DNA from: Alphaproteobacteria bacterium
GTDB lineage: Bacteria > Pseudomonadota > Alphaproteobacteria > GCA-2731375
NCBI GenBank assembly: GCA_021776235.1
Contig: JAJFGG010000061.1
Span: forward strand, 1 to 64,000
DNA length: 64,000 nt
Reading direction: 5' to 3'
Both the position numbers and the translations under genes were made by a program. Below are positions 37,992-46,986 of the stretch, piece after piece (the stretch's first letter is position 1; each line of letters begins with the position of its first letter). The notes beneath the pieces were generated by a model that ran no database searches, was not told where the DNA came from, and saw only the letters and a list, made by a program, of their open reading frames with translations.

Positions 37992-38681
37992 ATGATGGGA
38001 CGTTACGATATCGAAGGCGATGCTCAGCGGGCTTTTGCGGTGCTGCAGCGCGGCGGCATCGCCATATTGCCCATGGATGTGGGTTATTCCCTGATCGGTG
38101 GTTCGGAAACGGCGCTGGCCCGTATCTTCGAGACCAAAGGCCGGGCGGTGAGCAAGCTGAACGCCATGATCGGCGATCAGGCGGTGCACGAAGCCATTCA
38201 CAGAATTGATCGGCGGGCCCATGACGTGGTTCAGGCGATCACCAAGGATGCGGACCTGCCATTGGGGGTAATTGCGCCGTGTGATCCCGCGCACCCATTG
38301 CTCACGGCCCTGACGGCAAGAAGCCTGGCCGGCAGTTCCAAGGATGGCACGGTTGCCCTGCTGATGAACGCGGGGCCTTTCCATGCGGCCATCAGCCGTC
38401 TTAGCCTGGCCGCCGGGCATCCTTTGTTCGGCTCCTCCGCCAACCGCTCCCTGCAGGGCACGAAATTCCGGGTCGAGGATATCGAACCCGAGATCGCGGC
38501 CATCGCAGATATCATCGTCGATCATGGTCTGCGCAAGTACCACGCCTATGGCGCCTCATCCACCTTGCTGGATGTGGCAAATATGACCGTGGTGCGCCAC
38601 GGCGCCTGTTTCGAACTGATCGACGATATCCTGCGCCGCCGCTTCGCCATTACCTTGCCGCCGCCTTCGCAGCCGCAATAG
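37992..38681 (+). CDS. Sua5/YciO/YrdC-family protein
   Basis: A 229-residue YrdC-fold protein. The domain is recognisable in GGIAILPMDVGYSLIGGS near 22-38 and GHPLFGSSANRSLQGT near 140-155. True threonylcarbamoyl-AMP synthases have a KxR..SxxNxSG pattern; here KGRAVSKLNAM and SSANRSLQG are divergent. It may be a paralogue that binds a nucleotide or RNA without making t6A. A hairpin terminator begins at its stop codon. Confidence 0.8.
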   Translation: MMGRYDIEGDAQRAFAVLQRGGIAILPMDVGYSLIGGSETALARIFETKGRAVSKLNAMIGDQAVHEAIHRIDRRAHDVVQAITKDADLPLGVIAPCDPAHPLLTALTARSLAGSSKDGTVALLMNAGPFHAAISRLSLAAGHPLFGSSANRSLQGTKFRVEDIEPEIAAIADIIVDHGLRKYHAYGASSTLLDVANMTVVRHGACFELIDDILRRRFAITLPPPSQPQ

Positions 38682-38709
38682 AAAACGGCGGCCCGAAGGC
38701 CGCTGTTTT
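38682..38709 (+). terminator. Intrinsic terminator after the YrdC gene
   Basis: Twelve-base arms AAAACGGCGGCC and GGCCGCTGTTTT with a CGAA tetraloop form a strong stem (one G-U pair) ending in four T. It lies immediately after the stop codon and between convergent genes, so it may work in both directions. Confidence 0.82.
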
Positions 38710-38778
38710 CGTTCAGGTCTTTGCGTTGGGTCAAAGAGCCATAGCAACCTGTCGGCGTTGAATTGAACGCGTGTTACT

Positions 38779-40236
38779 TTAGGCCTCGGCGACCTGTTTC
38801 ATAAAGCCATCGACATGGTGGCGCAGATCCTGCGATTGTCCCGACATCTTCCGCGCCGCCTCCAGCACCTCTGTTGCCGAGCGTCCGGTCTCGTCCATGT
38901 TGCTGCTGACGTCGCTGATCGTTTCGTTGACCTGTTGGTTGCTATCGAGGAGCGAATGCGCGCTTTGGCTGATTTCTCCAGTCGCCTGGCCCTGCTCGCT
39001 GACTGCGGCGGCAACCGCGGTGCTGATATCGTTGATCTCGCGGATCACGCCGTTGATTTGTTCGATGGCGGTAACAGCTTCGCCGGTGGAGTCTTGGATC
39101 GCATTGATTTGTCCGGATATCTCCTCAGTCGCGTTGCTCGTCTGGACCGCGAGATTTTTGACTTCCGAGGCCACGACCGCGAAGCCCTTACCGGCATCGC
39201 CGGCGCGGGCTGCTTCGATTGTCGCGTTGAGGGCCAGCAGATTTGTCTGACTGGCAATGTCGTTGATCAAATGCACGATCTCGCCGATGCGTTGCGAGGC
39301 CTCGGCCAAACCGCCGACCTTGGCCATTACGTTGTCGGCCTGTTGCGCCGCGTTTTGCGCGACGTTGCTGGAATTGCTGACCTGGTTCGAGATTTCCTGG
39401 ATCGACGCGGTAAGCTGTTCGGCCGCTGCCGCCACCGTCTGGGCATTGCCCGCGGCCACTTGCGCCGTTTGGCCGACGCTGTTCGAGCCTTCGACCGCAC
39501 TGTTGGCGGCACTGTTCAAGGCTTCCGCCGAAACCGTCAAGCCATTGGCGGCCTCATCCACGGATTTGACGATGCCCATGACATTGACCTCCAGGTCGCG
39601 TGCCAGTTCTTGCATGGCCGCCCGGCGCTCTTCGGCCGCGGTGGTTTCGCTCTGACGTTGTTTTTCAGCCATGTGGGTATTTTCCCTCTGCGCCGTCTCG
39701 GATTCGATAATGACTTCCTCGACTTCCTGCAGAACCTCGACCATGCGAAAGGAAATCCAGGTCAAGGTGGCGGATTCCAGGATCACGACCACTGCATGCA
39801 CCACCACCCGGAAGAAGTCGCCGCCCGCCGGGAAAACCGCCATGGGCAGGGCGAAATTCAGCACCAGGTGGTGCAGCGCCACGGTTACAGTGGCCAGAAG
39901 AATGGTACGCCAGTCGCAGAACGCGGCCAGCATGGCCAGGGTGGCGAAGAAGTACATATGCATGTCGATTTGCCAGGGATGTCCGGCGAACTGAAAAACC
40001 AGCAAGGATGGCATGATCATCAGTGCCACCGCCGCGGTATAGCGTGTCACCGCTTCGCCTCGGGCCCGCCACCAGGCGAGGGTCGCGGCGGCGGCGCAGA
40101 CAGCGGCCGTAACAAGCGGCAGGATCAGCGCACTGTCGAGCAGGTAGCCGACGACGGCGATCAGTGGCAGATGAGCCCAAAGATAGACGATGAACCAACG
40201 CGCCACGGTGGTGCGAATTTCAGCTAATCTGGTCAT
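38779..40236 (-). CDS. Methyl-accepting chemotaxis protein with polytopic membrane sensor domain
   Basis: A 485-residue receptor. The first 180 residues form about six membrane segments with a His-rich region ([16 protein letters not shown], then [13 protein letters not shown]), not the usual periplasmic sensor between two helices. A coiled coil follows, then the MCP signalling hairpin with its tip near 330-350 ([20 protein letters not shown]). There is no HAMP domain in its usual form. The conserved histidines could hold haem or metal, which is an inference. Its start overlaps the end of the small secreted protein gene by 17 bp. Confidence 0.9.
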   Translation of the reverse strand: MTRLAEIRTTVARWFIVYLWAHLPLIAVVGYLLDSALILPLVTAAVCAAAATLAWWRARGEAVTRYTAAVALMIMPSLLVFQFAGHPWQIDMHMYFFATLAMLAAFCDWRTILLATVTVALHHLVLNFALPMAVFPAGGDFFRVVVHAVVVILESATLTWISFRMVEVLQEVEEVIIESETAQRENTHMAEKQRQSETTAAEERRAAMQELARDLEVNVMGIVKSVDEAANGLTVSAEALNSAANSAVEGSNSVGQTAQVAAGNAQTVAAAAEQLTASIQEISNQVSNSSNVAQNAAQQADNVMAKVGGLAEASQRIGEIVHLINDIASQTNLLALNATIEAARAGDAGKGFAVVASEVKNLAVQTSNATEEISGQINAIQDSTGEAVTAIEQINGVIREINDISTAVAAAVSEQGQATGEISQSAHSLLDSNQQVNETISDVSSNMDETGRSATEVLEAARKMSGQSQDLRHHVDGFMKQVAEA

Positions 40237-40606
40237 GAAAGATACTCCTCATAGGCATGGAAATTTGGGATTGTTGGGTAAATGCGACGGCACAGCCACC
40301 GGCGACGACTGGGTCCAGCACCAACCAGGCACCATGTTGATAAAGGTCTGTGTAACGGCTGCGGTCCGCCAGTTGCACTATGACAATGTTGTCAAAAGCG
40401 CCGGCACGCACCAGTAGGCTTCCCGATGCCGCGACCGCCGTTGCCACATCGCTGTGTTCAGCCGTTGGCGCGAACACCACCGCGACCTGACGCGCATCCG
40501 CGGCTGGAAACGCCGTGCCGGCCGCTACCGCGAACATGCTTGCGAAAAGCAAGCACAGCGCCGGTAGAAATTCGCGCCTGGACTTGTTTTCAAGGGCCAA
40601 CTGCAT
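40220..40606 (-). CDS. Small exported protein coupled to the chemotaxis receptor
   Basis: A 128-residue protein with a Tat-like signal: SRREFL at 9-14, a hydrophobic stretch to about 36, then AADA as a possible cleavage site. The mature part is about 90 residues with an alternating strand/helix look ([20 protein letters not shown], then [16 protein letters not shown]) and a conserved-looking [14 protein letters not shown]. The overlap with the receptor gene suggests the two are co-translated and act together. No named family is recognised. Confidence 0.75.
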   Translation of the reverse strand: MQLALENKSRREFLPALCLLFASMFAVAAGTAFPAADARQVAVVFAPTAEHSDVATAVAASGSLLVRAGAFDNIVIVQLADRSRYTDLYQHGAWLVLDPVVAGGCAVAFTQQSQISMPMRSIFHDQIS

Positions 40607-40700
40607 CTACTCAAACAATTTACTTCGTTCAGGCGGCATGCGGCCGCCAACCAAAATCAGGCTGGCAGGCTATGCCAAATTGCTTAAGAAATACTTGCGG

Positions 40701-41462
40701 TTAGCTGCGCCAGAAACCTTCCTTGTCGATGTGGTGCAGCGCGTCCATCTCCTCTTTCGTGGGCGGCGGCGTCTGGGCCACATCCGGAACTGACTTCAAC
40801 GCCCAACCCGTGTTTTGCACCACTTCCTCCAAGGTATGGCCGGGATGGATCGAGGCCAGATGGAATTCGTTTGTCGGGCCATAGGGCTGCAGAATGGCCC
40901 GGTCGGTGATCAACACGGCGGGTCCGCCGCCGGGCAGGCCGGCCTTGGTACGGGCGTCGCCGCCATCCAGAAAGCCGGGCGAGGTGATGAAGTCGACCTT
41001 TTCCACCAGGCGATGCTTTTGATGGTTGATGATGATCACCAGGCGTTCGGCCATGGCTGCGATATCCGGCGCGCCGCCAGAACCAGGCAGCTTGACCTTG
41101 GGGTTTTCTGTATCGCCGATGTAGGAGGTGTTGATATTGCCATAGCGGTCCACTTCCGCGCCGCCGATAAAACCCGCATGCACCCGGCCGCCGCTTAACA
41201 AACCCATGATCTGGATCAGACCGGTGGTCCACGCCGCGCCCAGTTGATTGGGTCCGTCGCACATGGTGTACAGCATGCCGTCGGCGGGTTCGTACCGGGC
41301 CACGCCGCTTTCAAACAGGCCGACGGCGTTGGGCGCGTGGGTCAAACGCGCCACGCCATAGGCGGTGATGGGCAGGCGCATGCCGACGAAAATGCGTTCG
41401 CCATCCTGGATTTGCCGGGCGGCGGCGATGATCATCAATTCCTGGGTCGAATACTCGGTCAT
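40701..41462 (-). CDS. CoA-transferase subunit B (glutaconate CoA-transferase / IpdB-like)
   Basis: A 253-residue beta subunit of a two-component family I CoA-transferase. The region GLFESGVARYEP near 49-60 holds the expected active-site Glu of this subunit, and VDFITSPGFLDGGDARTKAG is a family hallmark. The ATG at 41462 gives the standard start MTEYSTQELMI; the longer frame is antisense to the alpha gene. It lies 7 bp downstream of the alpha subunit, so they form one operon. Glutaconate and steroid-ring acyl substrates are known in this family; the substrate here is unknown. Confidence 0.88.
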   Translation of the reverse strand: MTEYSTQELMIIAAARQIQDGERIFVGMRLPITAYGVARLTHAPNAVGLFESGVARYEPADGMLYTMCDGPNQLGAAWTTGLIQIMGLLSGGRVHAGFIGGAEVDRYGNINTSYIGDTENPKVKLPGSGGAPDIAAMAERLVIIINHQKHRLVEKVDFITSPGFLDGGDARTKAGLPGGGPAVLITDRAILQPYGPTNEFHLASIHPGHTLEEVVQNTGWALKSVPDVAQTPPPTKEEMDALHHIDKEGFWRS

Positions 41463-41469
41463 GAAGTTC

Positions 41470-42405
41470 TTACTCCGTCGCGTAGTTGGCGGGGGCGGAG
41501 GGAGCATCGCCCAGAACGCGCAGTTCTTCCAACTGGCCGCCCAACTTGGCGCGATAGGCTGCATGATCGGGCAGGTCGCGCACCCATTCATCGCACCAGC
41601 GCGCAAAATCCGCCGGGTCGCGGGTCTCTTTGTGATAATCGTGGAAAAACGAATTGTCGCGCTTCCATTTTCCGATCAACGGTGCGGGATGGCAGGCGGC
41701 CGGAACATGACAGACCGCATCGACGCCAAAGCCGGGAATAAGCACCCGGCTGGGGTCCGAGGCGATGACCTCTGGCTCGACAATTTCATCGGCCAGAACG
41801 ATGATTTTGTTGGCCGCAATGGAGGCCTCCTGGGTCAGGCCTGTGGAGCCCCAGATGTGGGAATTGCCGTCACAGTCGGCCCGTTGCACGACCAGGAACG
41901 CCACGTCCGGTTTCAAGGCCGGTACCAGAGCAACAGGTTCGCCGGAGAAGGGGTCCTTGGCCAGTTTGATTTTCTGGTTGGATTTCAGAATATCAGAACC
42001 CAGGATAGATTTGACCGGGATATACGGCAGGCCGTAGGCGCCGGCGAAAAACGCCATGCCGATGGAAAAGTTCGAATAATCGTTGATCTTGATTGGATGG
42101 GGCAGGCCGTGTTCCGCCGCCCGGCGAAAATTATGGCCCATGCCCCCCGATACGTTGCCGACCCAGGCACCCGTCACCTCGGCCACGCAGCCGGCCCCGA
42201 TCAGCATATCCGTCGAGATATCCGAAATCGGCGCGATCATGTTCAAATTTCGCCGGCCCTGGCGGATCAGTTCGTGGGTCGCGGCAAAGGGTACGGCATT
42301 CTCCAACGCCGCGCCCAAAACAATCGCCGCGCCATCCTGTACATAGGTCGCGATTGCCGCCGCCAGACTGGTAAGCTTGTGATTATTGATCGCTCGTTCC
42401 CCCAA
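41470..42405 (-). CDS. CoA-transferase subunit A (glutaconate CoA-transferase / IpdA-like)
   Basis: A 311-residue alpha subunit pairing with the adjacent B subunit. It shows the GxGxGG-like loop region (VLGAALENAVPFAATHELIR), GNVSGGMGHNFRRAAEHG and NDYSNFSIGMAFFAGAYGLP, together with the VVQRADCDGNSHIWG segment common to GctA/IpdA proteins. It is the first gene of the pair. The 3' remnant of a TRAP permease lies upstream on the opposite strand. Confidence 0.88.
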   Translation of the reverse strand: MGERAINNHKLTSLAAAIATYVQDGAAIVLGAALENAVPFAATHELIRQGRRNLNMIAPISDISTDMLIGAGCVAEVTGAWVGNVSGGMGHNFRRAAEHGLPHPIKINDYSNFSIGMAFFAGAYGLPYIPVKSILGSDILKSNQKIKLAKDPFSGEPVALVPALKPDVAFLVVQRADCDGNSHIWGSTGLTQEASIAANKIIVLADEIVEPEVIASDPSRVLIPGFGVDAVCHVPAACHPAPLIGKWKRDNSFFHDYHKETRDPADFARWCDEWVRDLPDHAAYRAKLGGQLEELRVLGDAPSAPANYATE

Positions 42406-42527
42406 AGCGTATGGATTCCAAAAGATGCATTTTAGGACGGGAAGGCAAAATCGCCTAACTGCTTGGCTTCGGCCACATCGCGGCCGCCCGATCAGGGCCC
42501 GGGTGGCGGCGGAGTAAGTCGGTGCGC

Positions 42528-42680
42528 CATACGGGCCTCAATTTGATCGTGGCGATGACCGCCTTCAAGGAGGATTTCCTACTGATATGCCGCACCGTCA
42601 TTCCGTTCATTGGCCTGAAGCTTGTTGTCTTGGGCTTGGTCGTGTTTATCCCTAGACTGTCTCTTGGCCTGATCCGCTGA
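42528..42680 (+). pseudogene. C-terminal remnant of a TRAP transporter large permease (DctM type)
   Basis: The forward frame reads HTGLNLIVAMTAFKEDFLL, ICRTVIPFIGLKLVVLGLVV, then FIPRLSLGLIR-stop. This is the characteristic end of DctM-family permeases, where HxGLNLFV precedes the last membrane helix and a (F/I)P.L(A/S)L ending. Upstream in the frame there is unrelated arginine-rich translation and no membrane protein, so only about 50 residues survive. It occupies the 327-bp gap between the CoA-transferase and the cupin. Confidence 0.65.
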
Positions 42681-42732
42681 CATGCTATCGACCTGGGATG
42701 ACCGTTGCTATTGGGCGGATCGCTGAGTCACT

Positions 42733-43218
42733 CTAATACGGTTGTCCATCCTTATGGGTGAACCTCCAGGCACCATCGGCCGCGAACCCAGCCTGAATGT
42801 CGTCATTTGGATAGCTGGCCTCGTCACCGCTTGTACGGTCGCCAATCTCGAGGAAGACGACATCCCTGTCGGTCCGGTTGAGCAGTTGATGGGCAACGCC
42901 CTGCGCCGGAAAACCCGCACACATGCCGGGCTGCAGCATGATTTCTTCCGTGCTGGTGACCAATGTCGGTTCGCCTTCCAAAATGAAGACAAACTCGTCC
43001 TGTTTGCTGTGCCGATGCAGCAGGGCGGATTCACCGCCGGGTGCCAGCTTCGTTAGATTCACGCCGAAGTTCGTCAGGCCGAAAATATCACCCAACTGGC
43101 GTTTTTCCCGCTTATTCATGCGGCTGAAATATGGTTCCGGATAGTTTGATGGTTTGGTGCGTGGCGGAAGCGCTTTGGCCTCAACGGCAATCGGCCCCGG
43201 CGTTTTTTGCTCACTCAT
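42733..43218 (-). CDS. Cupin-domain protein
   Basis: A 161-residue single cupin with the first motif in LLHRHSKQDEFVFILEGEP near 67-85 (His, His, Glu ligands) and the second in GFPAQGVAHQLLNR near 106-119. The ATG at 43218 begins MSEQKTPGPI. The frame upstream to 43296 is unlike the family. It lies downstream of tonB on the same strand, with about 110 bp between. Enzymatic role unknown. Confidence 0.85.
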   Translation of the reverse strand: MSEQKTPGPIAVEAKALPPRTKPSNYPEPYFSRMNKREKRQLGDIFGLTNFGVNLTKLAPGGESALLHRHSKQDEFVFILEGEPTLVTSTEEIMLQPGMCAGFPAQGVAHQLLNRTDRDVVFLEIGDRTSGDEASYPNDDIQAGFAADGAWRFTHKDGQPY

Positions 43219-43326
43219 AGAGTTTGCCTTTCCCTGATACTTGTCCGGGCCGCGCAGCCGGATCGTCCGATCGATCAATAGAGCCGGGGACGGCACCGGC
43301 TGATAGGACGGCAGGCGCGCCGGCTG

Positions 43327-44355
43327 TCATCGCGGGTTGTGCAGTCCGAAATGCACTGGGACAGTGAAGGTCAATTTATCCTTGGCAATTTCCGGCGGGA
43401 TCGGCGGGACCGGCGAGGAGCGATCCATCATCCGCCGGACCGCCTGGTTCAGCAGGTACCATTTCGAAGTCTTGATCAATTCGTAGTAAAGGATCTTGCC
43501 TTGCCGGTTTATGGAGAATTTCATCGTTACCGTATCCTCCAACCGGTACATTGCCGCTTCGCGCGGGTAGGCCCCATGCCGCTTGAGCCAGAGCATCACC
43601 TGATCTTCGTAGTTCAGTTCACGAATATCGCCCGTCCTGTTGCCGGACGCCGTCCCAGCCTGCCCGCCCCGGTTGATGAAAGACAGATCGGTAACGGTTT
43701 TCTTATCGTCCTTTGCCTTGTCAGTGCTGGTCTTTGCAGCCTCGGGCGCGGCGGTAGCGGCGGGAGATGGTTTCGACGGCGCCTTCGAGGGCGCTTTCGT
43801 CGGCGCTGCCTCGGGCGGCCCCTGCACCGAAAGCCGCCGTCCCAGGGATTCCATTTCCGGCATAAGATTGGGGGGCTTCGGTTTGCGCCTTGGAATGGGC
43901 GCGGCAGCGGTTTTCGTCTCGGAAATCTTTGCTTCCTTTATCTTCTTGGGCGCCGGGCCGGCTTCTTTCGCCGGCGTGGTCACGGTCTGTTCCGGCGCAG
44001 CCTTGGCCGTCGGCTCCGGCGGTTCCGTTGGCTCGGTTTCCTTGGCGCCCGAGCCGGGCTCGTCCTGGCCGGCGGCAAACGCCTGGGCCAGGGTCTCCTG
44101 GGCAGTCTGCGCCGGCGCCTGTTCTTTCAGCGTCGCCTTTTCGGACGTCTCGCCCGAACTTTCCCCTGACTTGCCAAGCTTGACGAGAATACCGGCGGCG
44201 CCCGGCGACTGTTTGTCATCGTGATCGAAAGAACCCTGGCCGCGATAGACCGGCGCGCCACCCGGCAAAGTGATCGAGAAAATATAGATCGCCAAATGGG
44301 TCGCGAACGCCAGGATGAAGGCGATCATCCAGTGCGGCTGGCGTAGTCGGATCAT
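43327..44355 (-). CDS. tonB: TonB-family energy transducer
   Basis: A 342-residue TonB/TolA-like protein. It has an N-terminal anchor helix (about 9-31), a long Pro/Ala/Lys/Glu-rich periplasmic spacer (about 70-225, with PTKAPSKAPSKPSP repeats) and a C-terminal TonB domain (about 255-340) with YPREAAMYRLEDTVTMKFSI and the VPVHFGL end. It would transfer proton-motive energy from ExbB-ExbD to outer-membrane receptors. Its start overlaps the second exbD gene by 4 bp. No TonB-dependent receptor lies in the window. Confidence 0.88.
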   Translation of the reverse strand: MIRLRQPHWMIAFILAFATHLAIYIFSITLPGGAPVYRGQGSFDHDDKQSPGAAGILVKLGKSGESSGETSEKATLKEQAPAQTAQETLAQAFAAGQDEPGSGAKETEPTEPPEPTAKAAPEQTVTTPAKEAGPAPKKIKEAKISETKTAAAPIPRRKPKPPNLMPEMESLGRRLSVQGPPEAAPTKAPSKAPSKPSPAATAAPEAAKTSTDKAKDDKKTVTDLSFINRGGQAGTASGNRTGDIRELNYEDQVMLWLKRHGAYPREAAMYRLEDTVTMKFSINRQGKILYYELIKTSKWYLLNQAVRRMMDRSSPVPPIPPEIAKDKLTFTVPVHFGLHNPR

Positions 44356-44756
44356 CCGTCAGGCTCCAACGTGAGCAGCATGACGCGCCGCACGCCGACG
44401 GCCTCGAGCAATTCCATCAACTCGACCACGCGGGCAGCATCAACGCGGCCATCGGCCTTGAGGCGAAAGACCGCGTCGGCATTGGCGGCCAGTTTGTCGG
44501 AGACGGAAAGCTGCAGATCGACTTCGTCCATCTCCTTGTTTTCAACCGCGACGCGGCCGTCGCCGCCGACCAGAATGACCATTTCATCCAACGAGGCCTG
44601 GATTTCGCTGGAAGAGCTGGGCGGATCGACGTTGAAATAGTCCACCGCGTGCAGAGCACCAGTCATGATGAAGAAAATCAACAGCAGAAAGACAATGTTG
44701 ATCAGCGGCAGAACCGTGTCGGCCTCTTCCTCCTGTTGCCGAACTTTCAACTTCAT
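44352..44756 (-). CDS. exbD2: ExbD/TolR-family protein (second copy)
   Basis: A 134-residue single-pass protein. The membrane segment (about 15-38) carries PLINIVFLLLIFFIMTGAL. The Asp normally conserved at PLIDVVF is replaced by Asn here (PLINIVF), whereas the neighbouring copy keeps Asp. The periplasmic domain follows the ExbD pattern ending VMLLTLEPDG. It lies between exbD1 and tonB in the operon. Confidence 0.88.
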   Translation of the reverse strand: MKLKVRQQEEEADTVLPLINIVFLLLIFFIMTGALHAVDYFNVDPPSSSSEIQASLDEMVILVGGDGRVAVENKEMDEVDLQLSVSDKLAANADAVFRLKADGRVDAARVVELMELLEAVGVRRVMLLTLEPDG

Positions 44757-44759
44757 GGA

Positions 44760-45155
44760 TCAACGTTTCCGCGATAGTGAAACATTGGTCGCGCCAATCC
44801 GGCGCACAAGATCCAGCGTGTCTACGGCGCGTTGCAACTGGACACCGGGTTCGGAACTGATCACCACGCGGTGCCCAGGGTTGCCTTTCAACTTCTCCGC
44901 TACGACGGATCCTAACGTTTGCATTGCCACCGGCTTGGACCCTAAGGCAACGGACCCATCGGCCTGCAGATTGATCACGATAGCCTGTTGGGCGGACGTA
45001 GCGGCGCCCGCGCCGCTGGAAACCGAGAGATCGATCGAACGCCAGTCGAGAAAGCTGGATGCGAGCATAAAGAAGACGAGCAGAATGAAGACCACGTCAA
45101 TCAATGGAGTCAGAGAGATCAAACGCCCAGTCGGTTGTTGCTGGCCAAACTGCAT
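44760..45155 (-). CDS. exbD1: ExbD/TolR-family protein (first copy)
   Basis: A 131-residue ExbD protein with the proton-pathway Asp in ISLTPLIDVVFILLVFFML (about 13-31). The periplasmic part includes VNLQADGSVALGSKPV. It is located 6 bp after exbB and 3 bp before the second exbD. Confidence 0.9.
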   Translation of the reverse strand: MQFGQQQPTGRLISLTPLIDVVFILLVFFMLASSFLDWRSIDLSVSSGAGAATSAQQAIVINLQADGSVALGSKPVAMQTLGSVVAEKLKGNPGHRVVISSEPGVQLQRAVDTLDLVRRIGATNVSLSRKR

Positions 45156-45161
45156 CGCCGA

Positions 45162-45908
45162 TCACTCCAGCGGTTGGGCGGCTTCCGCAGCGGGACCGGC
45201 CGATTGGCTGCTGCTTGCGGTGGGAAGAAGCTGAGCTGTGAAGACCCGTGTCACGGCATCCTCCATGGTCCGTTGCGCGCGGTAGACGACGCCTTCCATC
45301 CAATTGTGCGCCGTCGCCGCCGGTATTGCGATGATCAGGCCTGCCGCCGTCGTCAACAGCGCGACCCAGATACCGCCGGACAGGATCGAGGGGTCAACCT
45401 TGTTGCCCGCAGCCTGCAGGGCCTTGAACGCGTTGATCATGCCAAGCACGGTGCCCAGCAGACCGATCAATGGGCTGATGTTGGCGATCAGGGCAAGTGG
45501 CCTGAGCCCGGTGCGAAGGTTATCAAGTTCGAGTCCCGCAACCCGGGTGATCTCTTCCTTGACCAGTTCCTCCGTACGCGTCCCGCCTGCCGAACCGTGC
45601 AGCGCGACCTCGAGAACGCGGGCGACCGGGTTGCGCTGGCTACGAAGACTATCCAATGCCTCCCTGTTCCGGCCCTCGTGCCAGGCCCGGAGGACCGGTT
45701 CGACAAAGCCCTGGGCGCGGACCCTGAGCATTCCGAACTGGATGAGTTTTGCGATGATGAGCGTCAGCGCCAAAATGGAGATGGCAAGCAGCAGATACAG
45801 GACGGGCCCGCCATCATCCATAAATAGAAGCGCCTGTTCGATGGCGCCGAGCGGCACCGCTTCCGTAGCGTTGGTGGCGCCTGCTGTCGCCGTCGTCGCG
45901 TCTGCCAT
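45162..45908 (-). CDS. exbB: ExbB/MotA/TolQ-family proton channel protein
   Basis: A 248-residue inner-membrane protein with three helices (about 37-57, 133-155 and 168-190). The signature LIANISPLIGLLGTVLGMINA and the following GGIWVALLTTAAGLIIAIPA are typical of ExbB. It forms the pentameric motor with ExbD and drives TonB. The first 25 residues are Ala/Thr-rich. Confidence 0.93.
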   Translation of the reverse strand: MADATTATAGATNATEAVPLGAIEQALLFMDDGGPVLYLLLAISILALTLIIAKLIQFGMLRVRAQGFVEPVLRAWHEGRNREALDSLRSQRNPVARVLEVALHGSAGGTRTEELVKEEITRVAGLELDNLRTGLRPLALIANISPLIGLLGTVLGMINAFKALQAAGNKVDPSILSGGIWVALLTTAAGLIIAIPAATAHNWMEGVVYRAQRTMEDAVTRVFTAQLLPTASSSQSAGPAAEAAQPLE

Positions 45909-45965
45909 TGCTAACCTTCCTTTTTTCCGAACCCGCTCTTTACGGGTTTGTCACCAGATTTCGTA

Positions 45966-46763
45966 TCATTGTTGGCCTGCCGGGACTGGCTGAAAGGCCT
46001 CGGCCCGGCTTTGCGCTTCGGCGATTTGCCGAGGGCCCATAGCCTCGTGCAGTTCGTCGAGAGTCGTCTGCACTGACGCGCGTCCCGCCTGGCTGGCCAG
46101 GATGGCCCATTTCAGCGCCTCTATAACATCGCGCTGCACACCGGTGCCGCGGGCGAAACGGATAGCCAGTTTTTCCTGCGCCTTGGCGTAACCCTGTACG
46201 GCGGCTTTCCTGAACCAATCTACCGAAACGACCGGGTCTGCTGCGACACCGATGCCGTCGCGATAGATTTTTCCAAGGTTGTATTGCGCCTTCACGAAGC
46301 CCGCATCGCCGGCCTTTAAAAAAAGGTCGAGGGCGAGGTCGTTGTCCCTTTCGACTCCCAGGCCGGTCGCGTAGAGCTTGGCTAGACTGTATTGCGAGAG
46401 AACAAAGCCATCCGCTGCGGCGCGCTTCAACCAGTATGCCGCCTTGCGAAAATCCTGCGTGCGTCCGCGTTCGATCAGGAGCAATGCCAGATTATGCTGC
46501 GCCGTGAGGTGGCCTTGATCGGCGGCCTTGTTCCACCATGCGACAACTTTGGCGGGATCCCTGCGAACCCCTGTGCCTTCATCGTACATGACGCCAACAT
46601 TGTACTGCGAGACCGGATCGCCATTCTCCGCCAGCCTAGTCCAATGTTGCAGGGCGGTTGTAAAATCTCCCTGCTGATAGGCGCGCCAGCCCTCCAGGAA
46701 ATCGGCTTGTGCGGTTGCAGTAAAGCAAAGAAACGCCAGGGCCGCTATGATTAGCCGAGCCAC
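45966..46763 (-). CDS. Secreted Sel1-repeat (tetratricopeptide-like) protein heading the ton cluster
   Basis: About 265 residues if started at the GTG 46763, which follows GAAGG by six bases and places a signal peptide first (ARLIIAALAFLCFTATAQA, then DFLEGW). The body consists of tandem Sel1-like repeats of about 36 residues (for example YNVGVMYDEGTGVRRDPAKV and YNLGKIYRDGIGVAADPVVS), a helical protein-interaction scaffold, probably periplasmic. The frame is open to 46907 but the extension is basic and unlike a signal. It lies 57 bp upstream of exbB, so a role in the Ton machinery is possible. Confidence 0.85.
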   Translation of the reverse strand: MARLIIAALAFLCFTATAQADFLEGWRAYQQGDFTTALQHWTRLAENGDPVSQYNVGVMYDEGTGVRRDPAKVVAWWNKAADQGHLTAQHNLALLLIERGRTQDFRKAAYWLKRAAADGFVLSQYSLAKLYATGLGVERDNDLALDLFLKAGDAGFVKAQYNLGKIYRDGIGVAADPVVSVDWFRKAAVQGYAKAQEKLAIRFARGTGVQRDVIEALKWAILASQAGRASVQTTLDELHEAMGPRQIAEAQSRAEAFQPVPAGQQ

Positions 46764-46986
46764 GCAGAGCCTTCGCCGCAGCGGGATGTATACCCGATTA
46801 TTGTGGTCACGATCTATCGCGAGAGTGGATCTGATGAGCAAACCGGGAATTCCAATTGTGCGCGGCGCCAGAATAGGGGGTATGCGCTTTTTCCAAAATA
46901 TTTGCAAATCGGACTTGGCGTCCCAGGGACGTCATGTCGGCGAGGCGGTGTTGGTGGCGTGCTACAGGTACAGAGTTAGCTTGCTC

